Under the pieces are notes generated by a model, which saw nothing but the letters and a program-made list of their open reading frames with translations, did not search any database and was not told the DNA's origin. Positions 50,169 to 58,061 of a DNA stretch of 64,000 nucleotides are shown in pieces. The DNA is from Leifsonia virtsii. GTDB taxonomy: Bacteria > Actinomycetota > Actinomycetes > Actinomycetales > Microbacteriaceae. A program made the position numbers and the translations under genes. The stretch spans positions 555,333-619,332 of the forward strand of contig NZ_JAROCB010000001.1 of NCBI RefSeq assembly GCF_030433675.1, written 5' to 3'. The stretch's first letter is position 1. Each line of letters opens with the position of its first letter.

Positions 50169-51032
50169 TCAGCGCGCGGCGTCCAGCAGTTCGTCCTCGA
50201 CGTCCGCGTCCGACCGCTTCGCGCGGCGGCGGCGCTCCCGCTCGGCCGCGCGCGCCTTCTCGGCCGGGTCCTCGGAGTTGCGCTTGCGGTACTCGGTGAT
50301 CAGCGCGTAGCCGAGACCGAAGAAGCCGATCAGCGCGAAGATGATCCACTGGATCATGTACGACCAGTGGAGTCCCTCGTCCTGCGTCGGGGGAGAGGTC
50401 ACGGTCGGGGTGGGCGCGGTCGCGGGCGCCGGGTCCTCGCTGTCGAGCAGGCCGTACGCGCCGGTGTAGACGTCGGCGCCGCCGAGCTTCTGCTTGACGA
50501 CGGACAGCTGGATGGTGCCCACCTGGTCGCCCGCCGCCGTGCGTCCGGCGATGGCCGGCTCGCTCGCCTTCAGCCGCGCCACCACCGTGACGGTACCGGC
50601 GGGCGCGGCGGGCACGTGATCGGGGGAGTCCGTGTGGTTGCCGGTCGGCACCCAGCCGCGGTCGACGATGAACAGGGAGCCGTCGGGCGTGCGCAACGGG
50701 GTCAGCACCTCGAAGCCGGGACTGCCGTTGAAGGGCCGGTTGCGCACCAGGAGCTGCTTGTCCCGCTCGTACGTGCCGGTGACGGTGACCCGCGTCCACT
50801 CCTGCTTCGCGGAGTAGGAGCCGAGCGAGGGCAGCTCCTGCGTCAGCGGCCGCGGTGCCGAGTCGTAGTTGGCCGTGACCAGCGCGTTCGCGGCGGCGGC
50901 CTCCTTGCTGCGGGCGAGCTGCCAGTTGGAGAGGAAGCCGCAGGCGATGGCGAACGCGATCGCGAACGCGAGGTAGCCGAACCAGCGGCGCGAGAAGGCG
51001 AACCGCCAGCCGCCGCCCGAGGAGCCGCTCAC
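50169..51032 (-). CDS. SURF1 family protein
   Basis: A 287-residue membrane protein with one transmembrane helix near the N-terminus (WFGYLAFAIAFAIACGFLSNWQL) and one near the C-terminus (MIQWIIFALIGFFGLGYALI), the SURF1 topology. Internal SURF1 features are RVTVTGTYERDKQLLVRNRP, GFEVLTPLRTPDGSLFIVDRGWVP and the closing HWSYMIQW segment. SURF1 aids insertion of heme a into cytochrome c oxidase, which fits with ctaA and ctaB elsewhere in the window. The GTG at 51032 overlaps the preceding gene (GTGA). The C-terminal tail is highly charged. Confidence 0.92.
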   Translation of the reverse strand: MSGSSGGGWRFAFSRRWFGYLAFAIAFAIACGFLSNWQLARSKEAAAANALVTANYDSAPRPLTQELPSLGSYSAKQEWTRVTVTGTYERDKQLLVRNRPFNGSPGFEVLTPLRTPDGSLFIVDRGWVPTGNHTDSPDHVPAAPAGTVTVVARLKASEPAIAGRTAAGDQVGTIQLSVVKQKLGGADVYTGAYGLLDSEDPAPATAPTPTVTSPPTQDEGLHWSYMIQWIIFALIGFFGLGYALITEYRKRNSEDPAEKARAAERERRRRAKRSDADVEDELLDAAR

Positions 51033-51286
51033 GCCGTCGACCTCTCGGCGTCCGAGCCGGTGTCGGCGTCGGCCTCGGCGTCGGCGGCCGGGACGACCCG
51101 CAGCGGGAACTCGCGGGCCGCCAGGAACTCGCGGAGGAAGTCGACGTGCTCCGCGCACGCCAGCCAGACCTTGACCCGGTCCTCGGTGTGGATGCGCGGG
51201 TTGCGCCACTCGATGCGCCACGACGCGGTCACCTGGCAGCCGGCGCGCGAGCACGTCAGCGGCTCAGGCGCGTCCATCCCGATCAC
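51029..51286 (-). CDS. small cysteine-containing protein, probable zinc finger
   Basis: An 85-residue protein. The GTG at 51286 has GGAGG 7 nt upstream and overlaps the DUF3099 stop; its own stop overlaps the SURF1 start. Cysteines and a histidine (CSRAGC, then ACAEH) form a likely zinc site, with conserved aromatic residues between (SWRIEWRNPRIH). A similar small gene accompanies SURF1 in related actinobacteria as far as I recall. The function is unknown. Confidence 0.75.
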   Translation of the reverse strand: MIGMDAPEPLTCSRAGCQVTASWRIEWRNPRIHTEDRVKVWLACAEHVDFLREFLAAREFPLRVVPAADAEADADTGSDAERSTA

Positions 51287-51594
51287 TGCGCGTCCTCCCG
51301 GCCGTCCTCGCGCCTCCTCTGCTGCGGAGGCGTCACTGGAACGATAGCGCCCGGACGCTGAACATCCACTCGACCCTGCTCCACCGAGACGTTCGCGATG
51401 ACGACGGCGATGTACGGCAGGAAGATCGCGCCGACCAGCGGGACGGCGGCCCACCAGCCGGGGACGATGACGGCGACGATCAGGCAGACCACGCGGATGC
51501 TCATGGCGACCGAATACTTGATCATCCGGTGCCGTCGCTCCTCATCGGGAGAGAGGGGGAGAGTCGTGATCGACGGAGCTGAGGGCTTCTTCAT
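51283..51594 (-). CDS. DUF3099 membrane protein
   Basis: A 103-residue protein of the DUF3099 family. It starts MKKPSAPSITTLPLSPDEERRHRMIKY, in which the ITTLP...DxRRRxxxY pattern is typical, and has two transmembrane helices (about 32-50 and 53-73). The ATG at 51594 has GGAGG about 8 nt upstream. It is the first gene of a three-gene overlapping unit with the zinc-finger protein and SURF1. Function unknown. It is divergent from fabG. Confidence 0.85.
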   Translation of the reverse strand: MKKPSAPSITTLPLSPDEERRHRMIKYSVAMSIRVVCLIVAVIVPGWWAAVPLVGAIFLPYIAVVIANVSVEQGRVDVQRPGAIVPVTPPQQRRREDGREDAQ

Positions 51595-51619
51595 GTGCGT
51601 TGCCTCCAGCGTACGTCCA

Positions 51620-51625
51620 TAAACT
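51620..51625 (+). promoter_or_regulatory. -10 hexamer TAAACT of fabG
   Basis: TAAACT in the 86-bp divergent space between DUF3099 and fabG predicts a leader of about 50 nt for fabG. Confidence 0.4.
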
Positions 51626-51680
51626 TGTCTTCGGCCCTTCCGGGGCCGAATCCGCAGCAAGCAGTCCTGAAGGGAAGCGC

Positions 51681-52391
51681 ATGACCACGCCACGTACCGT
51701 CCTCGTCACCGGGGGCAACCGGGGGATCGGCTACGCCATCGCCGAGGAGTTCATCGCGCAGGGACACCGCGTCGCCGTCACCGCGCGGTCCGGCGAGGGT
51801 CCGGAAGGCGCGCTGACCGTGCGGGCGGACGTGACCGACAGCGCCTCCGTCGACGCCGCGTTCGGCGAGGTGGAGGAGAAGCTCGGCCCGGTGGAGGTCG
51901 TGGTCGCGAACGCGGGCATCACCAAGGACACGCTGCTCATGCGCATGACCGACGAGGCGTTCGACTCCGTCGTCGAGACGAACCTCGGCGGCGCGTTCCG
52001 GGTCGTGAAGCGGGCGAACAAGGGCATGCTGAAGGCGCGTTTCGGCCGCATCGTGCTCATCTCCAGTGTTGTCGGGCTGTTCGGCGGCGCCGGGCAGGTC
52101 AACTACGCGTCGTCGAAGGCGGCGCTGGTGGGCATGGCGCGGTCGATCACGCGCGAGCTCGGAGCGCGCGGCATCACCGCGAACGTCGTCGCTCCCGGCT
52201 TCATCGAGACCGACATGACGGCCGAGCTGCCCGAGGCGCAGCAGGCCGAGTACAAGAAGAGCATCCCGGCGGGCCGGTTCGCGGCTCCGTCCGAGGTCGC
52301 GAAGGCGGTGGCGTGGCTCGCCTCCGACGACGCCGGCTACATCTCCGGCGCCGTCATCCCCGTCGACGGCGGCCTCGGCATGGGCCACTGA
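51681..52391 (+). CDS. fabG: 3-oxoacyl-ACP reductase (short-chain dehydrogenase)
   Basis: A 236-residue short-chain dehydrogenase of the FabG1/MabA type, which reduces beta-ketoacyl-ACP with NADPH in fatty acid elongation. TGGNRGIG is at 10-17, the NAG motif is in VVVANAG, and the catalytic set is S in LISSVVG, Y142 and K146 (NYASSKAAL). The C-terminal ISGAVIPVDGGLGMGH is FabG-like. The usual fabI/inhA neighbour is absent. It has a GGGAAG ribosome site and converges with serB. Confidence 0.9.
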   Translation: MTTPRTVLVTGGNRGIGYAIAEEFIAQGHRVAVTARSGEGPEGALTVRADVTDSASVDAAFGEVEEKLGPVEVVVANAGITKDTLLMRMTDEAFDSVVETNLGGAFRVVKRANKGMLKARFGRIVLISSVVGLFGGAGQVNYASSKAALVGMARSITRELGARGITANVVAPGFIETDMTAELPEAQQAEYKKSIPAGRFAAPSEVAKAVAWLASDDAGYISGAVIPVDGGLGMGH

Positions 52392-52401
52392 CGCCCCCGC
52401 T

Positions 52402-52420
52402 CCCTCCCAAGCCAGGAGGG
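52402..52420. terminator. small hairpin between convergent fabG and serB
   Basis: A 6-bp stem (CCCTCC with GGAGGG) and 8- to 7-nt loop fills much of the 30-bp space between the two stop codons. Weak; it could serve both directions. Confidence 0.35.
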
Positions 52421-52421
52421 G

Positions 52422-53084
52422 TCAGGCCCGGAGGCCAAGGAGGGGGAGGACCTGGGAGAGGTCGGGGCGGTCGATGACGACATCGGCCTCGGCGCGCACG
52501 CGCGGTTTGGCGTTGAAGGCGACGGCGAGGCCGGCCTCGGCCATCATCCGCAGGTCGTTCGCGCCGTCGCCGATCGAGACGGTCTGCCGCAGGTGCACGC
52601 CGGCGTCCGCGGCCCAGAACAGCAGCGCCTGGGCCTTGGCGGCCGCATCCACCACCGGGCCGTCGACCTCGCCGGTCAGCACGCCGTCCCGCACCACGAG
52701 CCGGTTGGCGCGCCAGTGATCGAGCCCCAGCCGCTCGCCGATCGGGTCGAGGAGCTCGTGGAAACCGCCGGACACGACGCCGACGACCCCGCCGGCCGCG
52801 TGCACACCCGCGATCAGCTCCGGCACGCCCTCGGTCACGCGGATGCGCTCACCGACGTGCTGGAACACCTCCGCCGGCAGCCCGGCGAGGGTGCGCACAC
52901 GCTCCCGTAGGCTCGCCTCGAAGTCGAGCTCGCCGCGCATCGCCCGCTCGGTGATGTCGGCGACCTCGGTGCGTGAGCCCGCCTCCTCGGCGAGCAGCTC
53001 GATCACCTCGTCCTGGAGCAGCGTGGAGTCCGCGTCGAGGACGACGAGCACGGATGCGCCTCTCTGGTGTTCCCCGCCGGTCAT
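52422..53084 (-). CDS. serB: phosphoserine phosphatase
   Basis: A 220-residue HAD-family enzyme making serine from phosphoserine. The DxDST motif reads DADST with nucleophile D17 and acid/base D19; [14 protein letters not shown] carries the second motif and [25 protein letters not shown] the metal-binding motif. It lacks the N-terminal ACT domains found in longer mycobacterial forms. The ATG at 53084 overlaps the glgC stop (ATGA), which fixes the start although the frame is open further upstream. Confidence 0.94.
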   Translation of the reverse strand: MTGGEHQRGASVLVVLDADSTLLQDEVIELLAEEAGSRTEVADITERAMRGELDFEASLRERVRTLAGLPAEVFQHVGERIRVTEGVPELIAGVHAAGGVVGVVSGGFHELLDPIGERLGLDHWRANRLVVRDGVLTGEVDGPVVDAAAKAQALLFWAADAGVHLRQTVSIGDGANDLRMMAEAGLAVAFNAKPRVRAEADVVIDRPDLSQVLPLLGLRA

Positions 53085-54325
53085 GGAACGACGTGCACGC
53101 CCTTGCCGACCACGGTGATCCCGGAGTCGGTCACGGTGAAGCCGCGCGCCTTGTCCCGCGCCGGGTCGACGCCGATCTGGGCGCCCTCGGCGACCACCAC
53201 GTCCTTGTCGAGGATGGCGCGACCGACGAACGCGTTCGGCTCGATCACCGCACGCTCGAACACCACCGAGTCGACGACCTTCGCCCCGGAGTCCACCTTC
53301 GCCCACGGCCCGAGCACGCTGCGCTCCAGGTGCGCGCCCGAGATGACCGAGCCGAGCGACACGATGGAGTCGATGGTCGTGCCGAGCGCGCCGCGCCCGT
53401 CGCGCACGATCTTCGCGGGAGGGGAGTTCAGGACCTGGCTGAAGATCGGCCAGCTGTTGTTGTACAGGTTGAAGATCGGCAGCGCCGAGATGAGGTCCTG
53501 GTGGGCCTCGAAGAACGAGTCGATCGTTCCCACGTCGCGCCAGTAGTAGCGGTCGCGGTCGGTCGAACCCGGAACGTCGTTGTTGTTGAAGTCGTACACC
53601 GCCGCCTCGCCGCGAGCGACGAAGTCGGGGATGATGTCGCCACCCATGTCGTGGTTGGAGTCGGGACGGTCGCCGTCGCGCACCACGGCGTCGATGAGGG
53701 CGTCGGCGTCGAAGACGTAGTTGCCCATCGACGCGAGCACCTCCTCCGGCGAGTCGGGGAGTCCGATCGGGTCGCGCGGCTTCTCGCGGAACGCGCCGAT
53801 GCGGTCGGGGCGCTCCGGCTCCACCTCGATCACACCGAACTGGTCGGCGAGCGCGATGGGCTGGCGGATGGCGGCCACGGTCGCGGGGGCGCCGGAGGCG
53901 ATGTGCGCCTCGATCATCTGGCCGAAGTCCATCCGGTAGACGTGGTCCGCACCCACCACGACGACGATGTCGGGCTTCTCGTCGCGGAGCAGGTTGAGGC
54001 TCTGCAGGATGGCGTCCGCCGACCCGCTGAACCAGCGCTTGCCGAGCCGCTGCTGGGCCGGGACGGACGCGATGTAGGAGTTGGTGATGCCGTCGAGCCG
54101 CCAGGTCTGCGACACGTGGCGGTCGAGGCTGTGCGACTTGTACTGGGTCAGCACGACGATCTGGCGCAGCTGCGAGTTGATCAGGTTCGACAGGGCGAAG
54201 TCGATGAGGCGGTACTGCCCGCCGAACGGGACGGCGGGCTTCGCCCGGTCCGCCGTCAACGGCATCAGCCGCTTTCCCTCTCCGCCCGCGAGGACGATGC
54301 CGAAGATCTTCTTGCCTGGTGCCAT
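53081..54325 (-). CDS. glgC: glucose-1-phosphate adenylyltransferase
   Basis: A 414-residue enzyme making ADP-glucose, the donor for glycogen-like alpha-glucan. The nucleotidyl motif [17 protein letters not shown] lies at about 14-30, with [15 protein letters not shown]-type GSADAILQ, and [13 protein letters not shown] following; the C-terminal left-handed beta-helix holds the allosteric region. The ATG at 54325 is preferred over the GTG at 54331, because the TACTGT -10 ends 7 nt before the ATG and abuts the GTG. It is divergent from glgA/glgM and coupled to serB. Confidence 0.95.
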   Translation of the reverse strand: MAPGKKIFGIVLAGGEGKRLMPLTADRAKPAVPFGGQYRLIDFALSNLINSQLRQIVVLTQYKSHSLDRHVSQTWRLDGITNSYIASVPAQQRLGKRWFSGSADAILQSLNLLRDEKPDIVVVVGADHVYRMDFGQMIEAHIASGAPATVAAIRQPIALADQFGVIEVEPERPDRIGAFREKPRDPIGLPDSPEEVLASMGNYVFDADALIDAVVRDGDRPDSNHDMGGDIIPDFVARGEAAVYDFNNNDVPGSTDRDRYYWRDVGTIDSFFEAHQDLISALPIFNLYNNSWPIFSQVLNSPPAKIVRDGRGALGTTIDSIVSLGSVISGAHLERSVLGPWAKVDSGAKVVDSVVFERAVIEPNAFVGRAILDKDVVVAEGAQIGVDPARDKARGFTVTDSGITVVGKGVHVVP

Positions 54326-54332
54326 GTCCACA

Positions 54333-54338
54333 ACAGTA
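54333..54338 (-). promoter_or_regulatory. -10 hexamer TACTGT of glgC, predicted leaderless start
   Basis: On the minus strand TACTGT ends 7 nt before the glgC ATG. It faces away from the glgA -10 at 54360, and the two hexamers are 21 bp apart. Confidence 0.55.
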
Positions 54339-54341
54339 GAG

Positions 54342-54354
54342 GCGAAGTGTTCGC
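54342..54354. promoter_or_regulatory. central palindrome between the glgC and glgA promoters
   Basis: GCGAAGTGTTCGC is a perfect inverted repeat with a 3-nt centre. Its centre (54348) is within one base of the midpoint between the two divergent -10 hexamers, so one bound protein could control both genes. Confidence 0.45.
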
Positions 54355-54359
54355 TGTAC

Positions 54360-54365
54360 TAGCGT
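54360..54365 (+). promoter_or_regulatory. -10 hexamer TAGCGT of glgA/glgM, predicted leaderless start
   Basis: TAGCGT ends 7 nt before the ATG at 54373. This supports that ATG over the TTG at 54367. Confidence 0.5.
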
Positions 54366-54372
54366 TTTGGTC

Positions 54373-55563
54373 ATGCGCGTCGATCTTCTGACCCGGGAGT
54401 ACCCGCCGGACATCTACGGCGGGGCCGGAGTCCACGTGACCGAGCTGGTCAGGGCCCTCCGGGCGGACACCGAGGTTGTCGTGCGCGCCTTCGGCGAGCC
54501 GCGGGACGAGCCGGACACCGCGTCGTACCGCGTGCCCGCCGAGCTTCGGGAGGCCAACGGAGCGATCGCCACGCTCGGCGTGGACCTGCAGATGGCGCAG
54601 GACTGCGGGGGAGCCGACATCGTCCACTCGCACACCTGGTATGCGAACGGCGCCGGACACCTGGCGAAGCTGCTGCACGGCGTTCCGCACGTGGTCACGG
54701 CGCACAGCCTGGAGCCGCTGCGGCCCTGGAAGGCCGAGCAGCTGGGCGGCGGCTACCGCGTCTCCAGCTGGATCGAGAAGACCGCGTTCGAGGCCGCGGA
54801 CACCGTCATCGCCGTGAGCGACGGCATGCGGCGAGACATCCTCGCGTCCTACCCGGCACTCGACCCGACCAAGGTCGTGACGATCTACAACGGCATCGAC
54901 CTGGAGCGCTGGCAGCCGCTGCGCGACGACGACCGGGCGCGTGCGCTCGGCATCGACCCGGAGCGACCCGCCGTCATCTTCGTCGGACGCATCACCCGGC
55001 AGAAGGGCCTGCCGTACCTGCTGCGCGCCGCGCGCATGCTCCCGCCGGAGGTGCAGGTCATCCTGTGCGCCGGCGCCCCCGACACGCCGGAGATCCTCGC
55101 CGAGGTGACCGGCCTGGTGGAGCAGCTGCAGTCCGAGCGCGACGGAGTCGTCTGGATCGACCGGTTGCTGCCGAACGACGAGCTGCGGATCGCGCTCACC
55201 GCGTCCACCGTCTTCGTCTGCCCGTCGATCTACGAGCCGCTCGGGATCGTCAACCTGGAGGCCATGGCCTGCGGGCTGCCCGTGGTCGGCACCGCGACCG
55301 GCGGTATCCCCGAGGTGATCGTGGACGGCGTCACGGGCCGGCTGGTCCCCATCCAGCAGCTGCAGGACGGGACGGGCACGCCCACAGACCCGGACGCCTT
55401 CGTGGCCGACCTGGCCGCGGCGCTCACCGAGGTCGTCTCGGACCCGGCGCGCGCCGCCGAGATGGGCCGCGCGGGCCGCGAGCGGGCGGAGACGTCGTTC
55501 AGCTGGGCGGCCATCGCCGAGCAGACGCTCGACGTGTACCGGTCGCTCGTGAGCCGTCACTGA
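54373..55563 (+). CDS. glgA: GT4 glycogen synthase / maltose-1-phosphate synthase
   Basis: A 396-residue GT-B glycosyltransferase of family GT4, far shorter than the GT5 GlgA of E. coli. The N-terminal LTREYPPDIYGGAGVHVTELVRAL and the C-terminal donor site CPSIYEPLGIVNLEAMACGLPVVGTATGGIPEVI (read as two adjoining parts) are conserved. In M. tuberculosis the orthologue Rv1212c, also next to glgC, acts mainly as GlgM, making maltose-1-phosphate from ADP-glucose and glucose-1-phosphate for the GlgE pathway. The same is likely here, but glgE is not in the window. Confidence 0.9.
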   Translation: MRVDLLTREYPPDIYGGAGVHVTELVRALRADTEVVVRAFGEPRDEPDTASYRVPAELREANGAIATLGVDLQMAQDCGGADIVHSHTWYANGAGHLAKLLHGVPHVVTAHSLEPLRPWKAEQLGGGYRVSSWIEKTAFEAADTVIAVSDGMRRDILASYPALDPTKVVTIYNGIDLERWQPLRDDDRARALGIDPERPAVIFVGRITRQKGLPYLLRAARMLPPEVQVILCAGAPDTPEILAEVTGLVEQLQSERDGVVWIDRLLPNDELRIALTASTVFVCPSIYEPLGIVNLEAMACGLPVVGTATGGIPEVIVDGVTGRLVPIQQLQDGTGTPTDPDAFVADLAAALTEVVSDPARAAEMGRAGRERAETSFSWAAIAEQTLDVYRSLVSRH

Positions 55564-55580
55564 TCGACGCCGCGCTTGGG

Positions 55581-55586
55581 TAGGCT
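55581..55586 (+). promoter_or_regulatory. -10 hexamer TAGGCT, predicted leaderless start
   Basis: TAGGCT ends 7 nt before the ATG at 55594, with no ribosome site. Confidence 0.55.
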
Positions 55587-55593
55587 GGAAGAC

Positions 55594-56394
55594 ATGGCCG
55601 ACAGCGTTCTCCGACTTTCCGACGTGTCCGTTGTTCGGGACGGCAACCCCGTCCTGAAGGGAATCGACTGGGCGGTCGAGCCGGACGAGCGCTGGGTCAT
55701 CCTGGGCCGCAACGGCGCGGGGAAGACCACGATGCTGCAGATCGCCGCGGCGGCGCTGCACCCCAGCTCCGGCGAGGCCGTGGTGCTCGGCGAGTCGGTC
55801 GGCCACACGGACCTGGCCGAGCTGCGCCCCCTGCTCGGCTTCGCCTCCAGCGCGCTCGCCCGGCGCATCCCGCGCAACGAGCGTGTGCTCGACGTGGTGA
55901 TGACCGCCGCCTATGCGGTCACCGGACGCTGGAACGAGCTGTACGAGGAGATCGACGAGCGGCGTGCCCACCGCGTCCTCTCCGAGTGGCACCTCGACCA
56001 CCTGGCCGAGCGCACCTTCGGCAGCCTCTCCGACGGCGAGCAGAAGCGCGTCCAGATCGCGCGCTCGGTGATGACCGACCCGGAGATCCTGCTGCTCGAC
56101 GAGCCCGCCGCGAGCCTCGACCTCGGCGGCCGCGAGGAGCTGCTGCAGCTGCTCGGCGGCTACGCCAGTGACCCGAAGTCGCCCGCCATCGTCATGGTGA
56201 CCCATCACGTCGAGGAGATCCCGCAGGCCTTCAACCGCGCGCTGCTGCTCAAGGACGGCGAGATCATCGCGAAGGGCCCCATCGGCGAGGTGCTGACGAG
56301 CGAGAACCTCAGCCGCACCTTCGACATCGAGGTGGAGATCGCCGAGGCCGACGGCCGCTACACCGCCCGCGCGCGCCAGGCCGTCGCCGACTGA
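55594..56394 (+). CDS. stand-alone ABC ATP-binding protein
   Basis: A 266-residue single ABC cassette. Walker A is GRNGAGKTT, the signature reads SLSDGEQKR with Asp in place of the second-position Gly, and Walker B is [13 protein letters not shown] followed by the switch histidine in [10 protein letters not shown]. No permease or binding protein is encoded next to it, so its partner is elsewhere or it acts without a channel. The sequence has the flavour of the ModF/iron-uptake ATPase branch, but the substrate is unknown. It follows glgA by 30 bp but has its own -10. Confidence 0.88.
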   Translation: MADSVLRLSDVSVVRDGNPVLKGIDWAVEPDERWVILGRNGAGKTTMLQIAAAALHPSSGEAVVLGESVGHTDLAELRPLLGFASSALARRIPRNERVLDVVMTAAYAVTGRWNELYEEIDERRAHRVLSEWHLDHLAERTFGSLSDGEQKRVQIARSVMTDPEILLLDEPAASLDLGGREELLQLLGGYASDPKSPAIVMVTHHVEEIPQAFNRALLLKDGEIIAKGPIGEVLTSENLSRTFDIEVEIAEADGRYTARARQAVAD

Positions 56395-56413
56395 GTTCTC
56401 GCGACCGATCTGC

Positions 56414-56419
56414 TAGACT
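56414..56419 (+). promoter_or_regulatory. -10 hexamer TAGACT of rpmE2
   Basis: TAGACT predicts a start near 56426 and a leader of about 124 nt before rpmE2. No zinc-regulator box is recognisable by eye. Confidence 0.5.
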
Positions 56420-56549
56420 CGATAGCTGGCCCCCGGAGTCTGGCGCGTCATCCCGACGCCGATCGCCTCCGCGGGTGCACAAGCTTCCCGTCCACGCGGT
56501 CTGCGCGGACACGACCGAACCGACTACTAGCTGCAACAAGGAAGTCCTG

Positions 56550-56801
56550 ATGAAGACTGGCATCCACCCCGACTACGCCCCCGTGGTTTTCCGCGACCTG
56601 GCCTCGGGTGCGACGTTCCTCACCCGTTCCACCGTCTCGAGCGACAAGACGATCGAGTGGGAGGACGGCAACACCTACCCGGTGATCGACGTCGAGATCT
56701 CGTCCGAGTCGCACCCGTTCTACACGGGCAAGCAGCGCATCCTCGACTCGGCCGGCCGCGTCGAGAAGTTCAACTCGCGCTACAAGAACTTCGGCAAGTA
56801 A
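56550..56801 (+). CDS. rpmE2: 50S ribosomal protein L31 type B
   Basis: An 83-residue ribosomal protein. It begins [20 protein letters not shown] and ends [13 protein letters not shown], both typical of type B L31. It has no cysteines, so it is the zinc-free paralogue that in many bacteria replaces the zinc-binding form when zinc is scarce; whether this genome also has a type A copy cannot be seen. AAGGAAG lies 5 nt before the ATG. A strong hairpin terminator follows. Confidence 0.95.
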   Translation: MKTGIHPDYAPVVFRDLASGATFLTRSTVSSDKTIEWEDGNTYPVIDVEISSESHPFYTGKQRILDSAGRVEKFNSRYKNFGK

Positions 56802-56810
56802 GCCGCACCG

Positions 56811-56843
56811 CGAAGGCCCTCGTCCGCCGGACGGGGGCCTTCG
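56811..56843 (+). terminator. rpmE2 terminator hairpin
   Basis: A 15-bp stem (56811-56825 with 56829-56843, one G-U pair) begins CGAAGGCC, has a 3-nt loop and is followed by TCGTGTCC. The arm and tail resemble those of the rbpA terminator. Confidence 0.8.
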
Positions 56844-56877
56844 TCGTGTCCGGCGCGTTCGAGCGCCCGGCGTCCGG

Positions 56878-57195
56878 TCAGGAGGTCTGGTACTGGATGC
56901 CGGAGCTTGCGATGGCGGCGAAGATGATGATCGAGAAGATGATCCCCAGGGCCAGCGCGATGAAGCCGATGATCACCGCCGCCAGCGCAAGGCCGCGGCC
57001 CTGCTCGCCGGTGCGCTTGATCTGCGACAGCGCGACGAAGCCGAGGATGATTCCGAGGATGCTGATGAAGAACGTGGCGATGAACGCCACGATCGCCAAC
57101 ACGTTCCACCCCGGCTGCGCGGGAGCGCCGGGCTGGGAGTACTGCGGCTGCTGCTGCGGCGGCAGGGGCTGCGGGTTCAGGTTCGAGTCGCTCAT
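56878..57195 (-). CDS. DUF4190 small membrane protein
   Basis: A 105-residue protein. The first 30 residues are proline- and glutamine-rich and likely cytoplasmic and disordered (PQPLPPQQQPQYSQPG). Two transmembrane helices follow (about 31-55 and 72-98), separated by ALSQIKRTGEQGRGLAL, which is the DUF4190 signature (xxHxxIxRTGExGRGLA). Its function is unknown. The ATG at 57195 lies 7 nt after a TAGTGT -10 and is supported over longer frames by that spacing. Confidence 0.85.
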   Translation of the reverse strand: MSDSNLNPQPLPPQQQPQYSQPGAPAQPGWNVLAIVAFIATFFISILGIILGFVALSQIKRTGEQGRGLALAAVIIGFIALALGIIFSIIIFAAIASSGIQYQTS

Positions 57196-57202
57196 GCGGC
57201 AG

Positions 57203-57208
57203 ACACTA
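57203..57208 (-). promoter_or_regulatory. -10 hexamer TAGTGT, predicted leaderless start
   Basis: On the minus strand TAGTGT ends 7 nt before the ATG of the DUF4190 gene. Confidence 0.5.
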
Positions 57209-57259
57209 GCGGCTGAGCAGACCCTCAGGTAGCCCCCAGCGGAGGGGTGAGCGCCGGCG

Positions 57260-57946
57260 TCAGCGGATCGGCCAGTCTCCGGAGGTCGTGAACTCCGGAT
57301 CGCGTTCGCGCCGCATGTACTCCTGGAAGTCGGCGGCCTGCTCCCGGCACCAGTCGACCTGGCGGCGGTGCAGCTCTGCCGCCTCGAAGGCGAGGGCGTC
57401 CGCGTGGATGCGCGCGAGCGCTTGCGCGACACGGCCCGCGGCGATCGCGTCGGCGCCGGCGTCGTGCGCGGCGATGAGGTCGACGCCGTAGTGGGTCGCC
57501 GTCATCGTGAGCGTCCGCTTGCCGCGACGGTACTTGTCCACCGCCTTGTCGATCACCAGGGGGTCGACGATCGGGCCCGGGGAGACCAGCGGCGCGACGC
57601 CGTGGCGGCGGGCCTCCCGGTCGAGGAGCGTGAAGTCGTAGGGCGCGTTATAGGCGACCACCGGGATGCCGCGGTCGAACAGGCTGCGCAGCTGCGCCAC
57701 GATCGCTGCGACCGCGCGGGCCGGATCCATCCCGAGCTCGCGTGCACGCTCGGTCGTGATGCCGTGCACGGCCGTGGCCTCCGCCGGGATCTCGACGCCG
57801 GGGTCGACGATCCAGTCGCGGCGGTGCAGCACGGTGCCCTCTTCGTCGAGCAGCCCGACGTGGGCGGTCACGATGCGGGCGGACTCCACGTCGATGCCCG
57901 TCGTCTCAAGATCGAACACCCCGAGTCGCTGATGCCACCTACCCAT
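57260..57946 (-). CDS. DEDDh 3'-5' exonuclease (DnaQ/epsilon-like)
   Basis: A 228-residue exonuclease-fold protein. Exo I is VFDLETTG with D12 and E14, Exo II is VAYNAPYDFTLLDREA, and the Exo III region near HDAGADAIAAGR supplies the HxxxxD histidine and aspartate. It resembles the DnaQ-like proofreading family, but it is a free-standing protein with no polymerase gene nearby, so a repair or RNA-trimming role is equally possible. The ATG at 57946 is chosen because a TAGCGT -10 ends 7 nt upstream. Confidence 0.9.
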   Translation of the reverse strand: MGRWHQRLGVFDLETTGIDVESARIVTAHVGLLDEEGTVLHRRDWIVDPGVEIPAEATAVHGITTERARELGMDPARAVAAIVAQLRSLFDRGIPVVAYNAPYDFTLLDREARRHGVAPLVSPGPIVDPLVIDKAVDKYRRGKRTLTMTATHYGVDLIAAHDAGADAIAAGRVAQALARIHADALAFEAAELHRRQVDWCREQAADFQEYMRRERDPEFTTSGDWPIR

Positions 57947-57953
57947 GCCGACA

Positions 57954-57959
57954 ACGCTA
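57954..57959 (-). promoter_or_regulatory. -10 hexamer TAGCGT, predicted leaderless start
   Basis: On the minus strand TAGCGT ends 7 nt before the exonuclease ATG. Confidence 0.5.
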
Positions 57960-57990
57960 ACCACGACCCCCGTCACGCGCCGCGCAGCCA

Positions 57991-58053
57991 CGCCGAGTTG
58001 CACGTTGTGGTGGCTATCCGCCCCGAATAGCCACCACAACGTGCAGCTCGGCG
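57991..58053. repeat. long inverted repeat after treS
   Basis: Arms of 27 nt (57991-58017 and 58027-58053) pair with one mismatch around a 9-nt loop. The left arm starts CGCCGAGTTGCACGTTGTGG. It starts 8 nt past the treS stop on the minus strand and lies upstream of the exonuclease promoter. It is a likely treS terminator without a U-tract. Confidence 0.87.
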
Positions 58054-58061
58054 GGGGAGGG

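Noticed and set aside
53085-54413. Apparent fusion of serB with a long upstream frame
   Set aside because: The upstream part is an alternative frame of glgC; serB begins at 53084 within the glgC stop.
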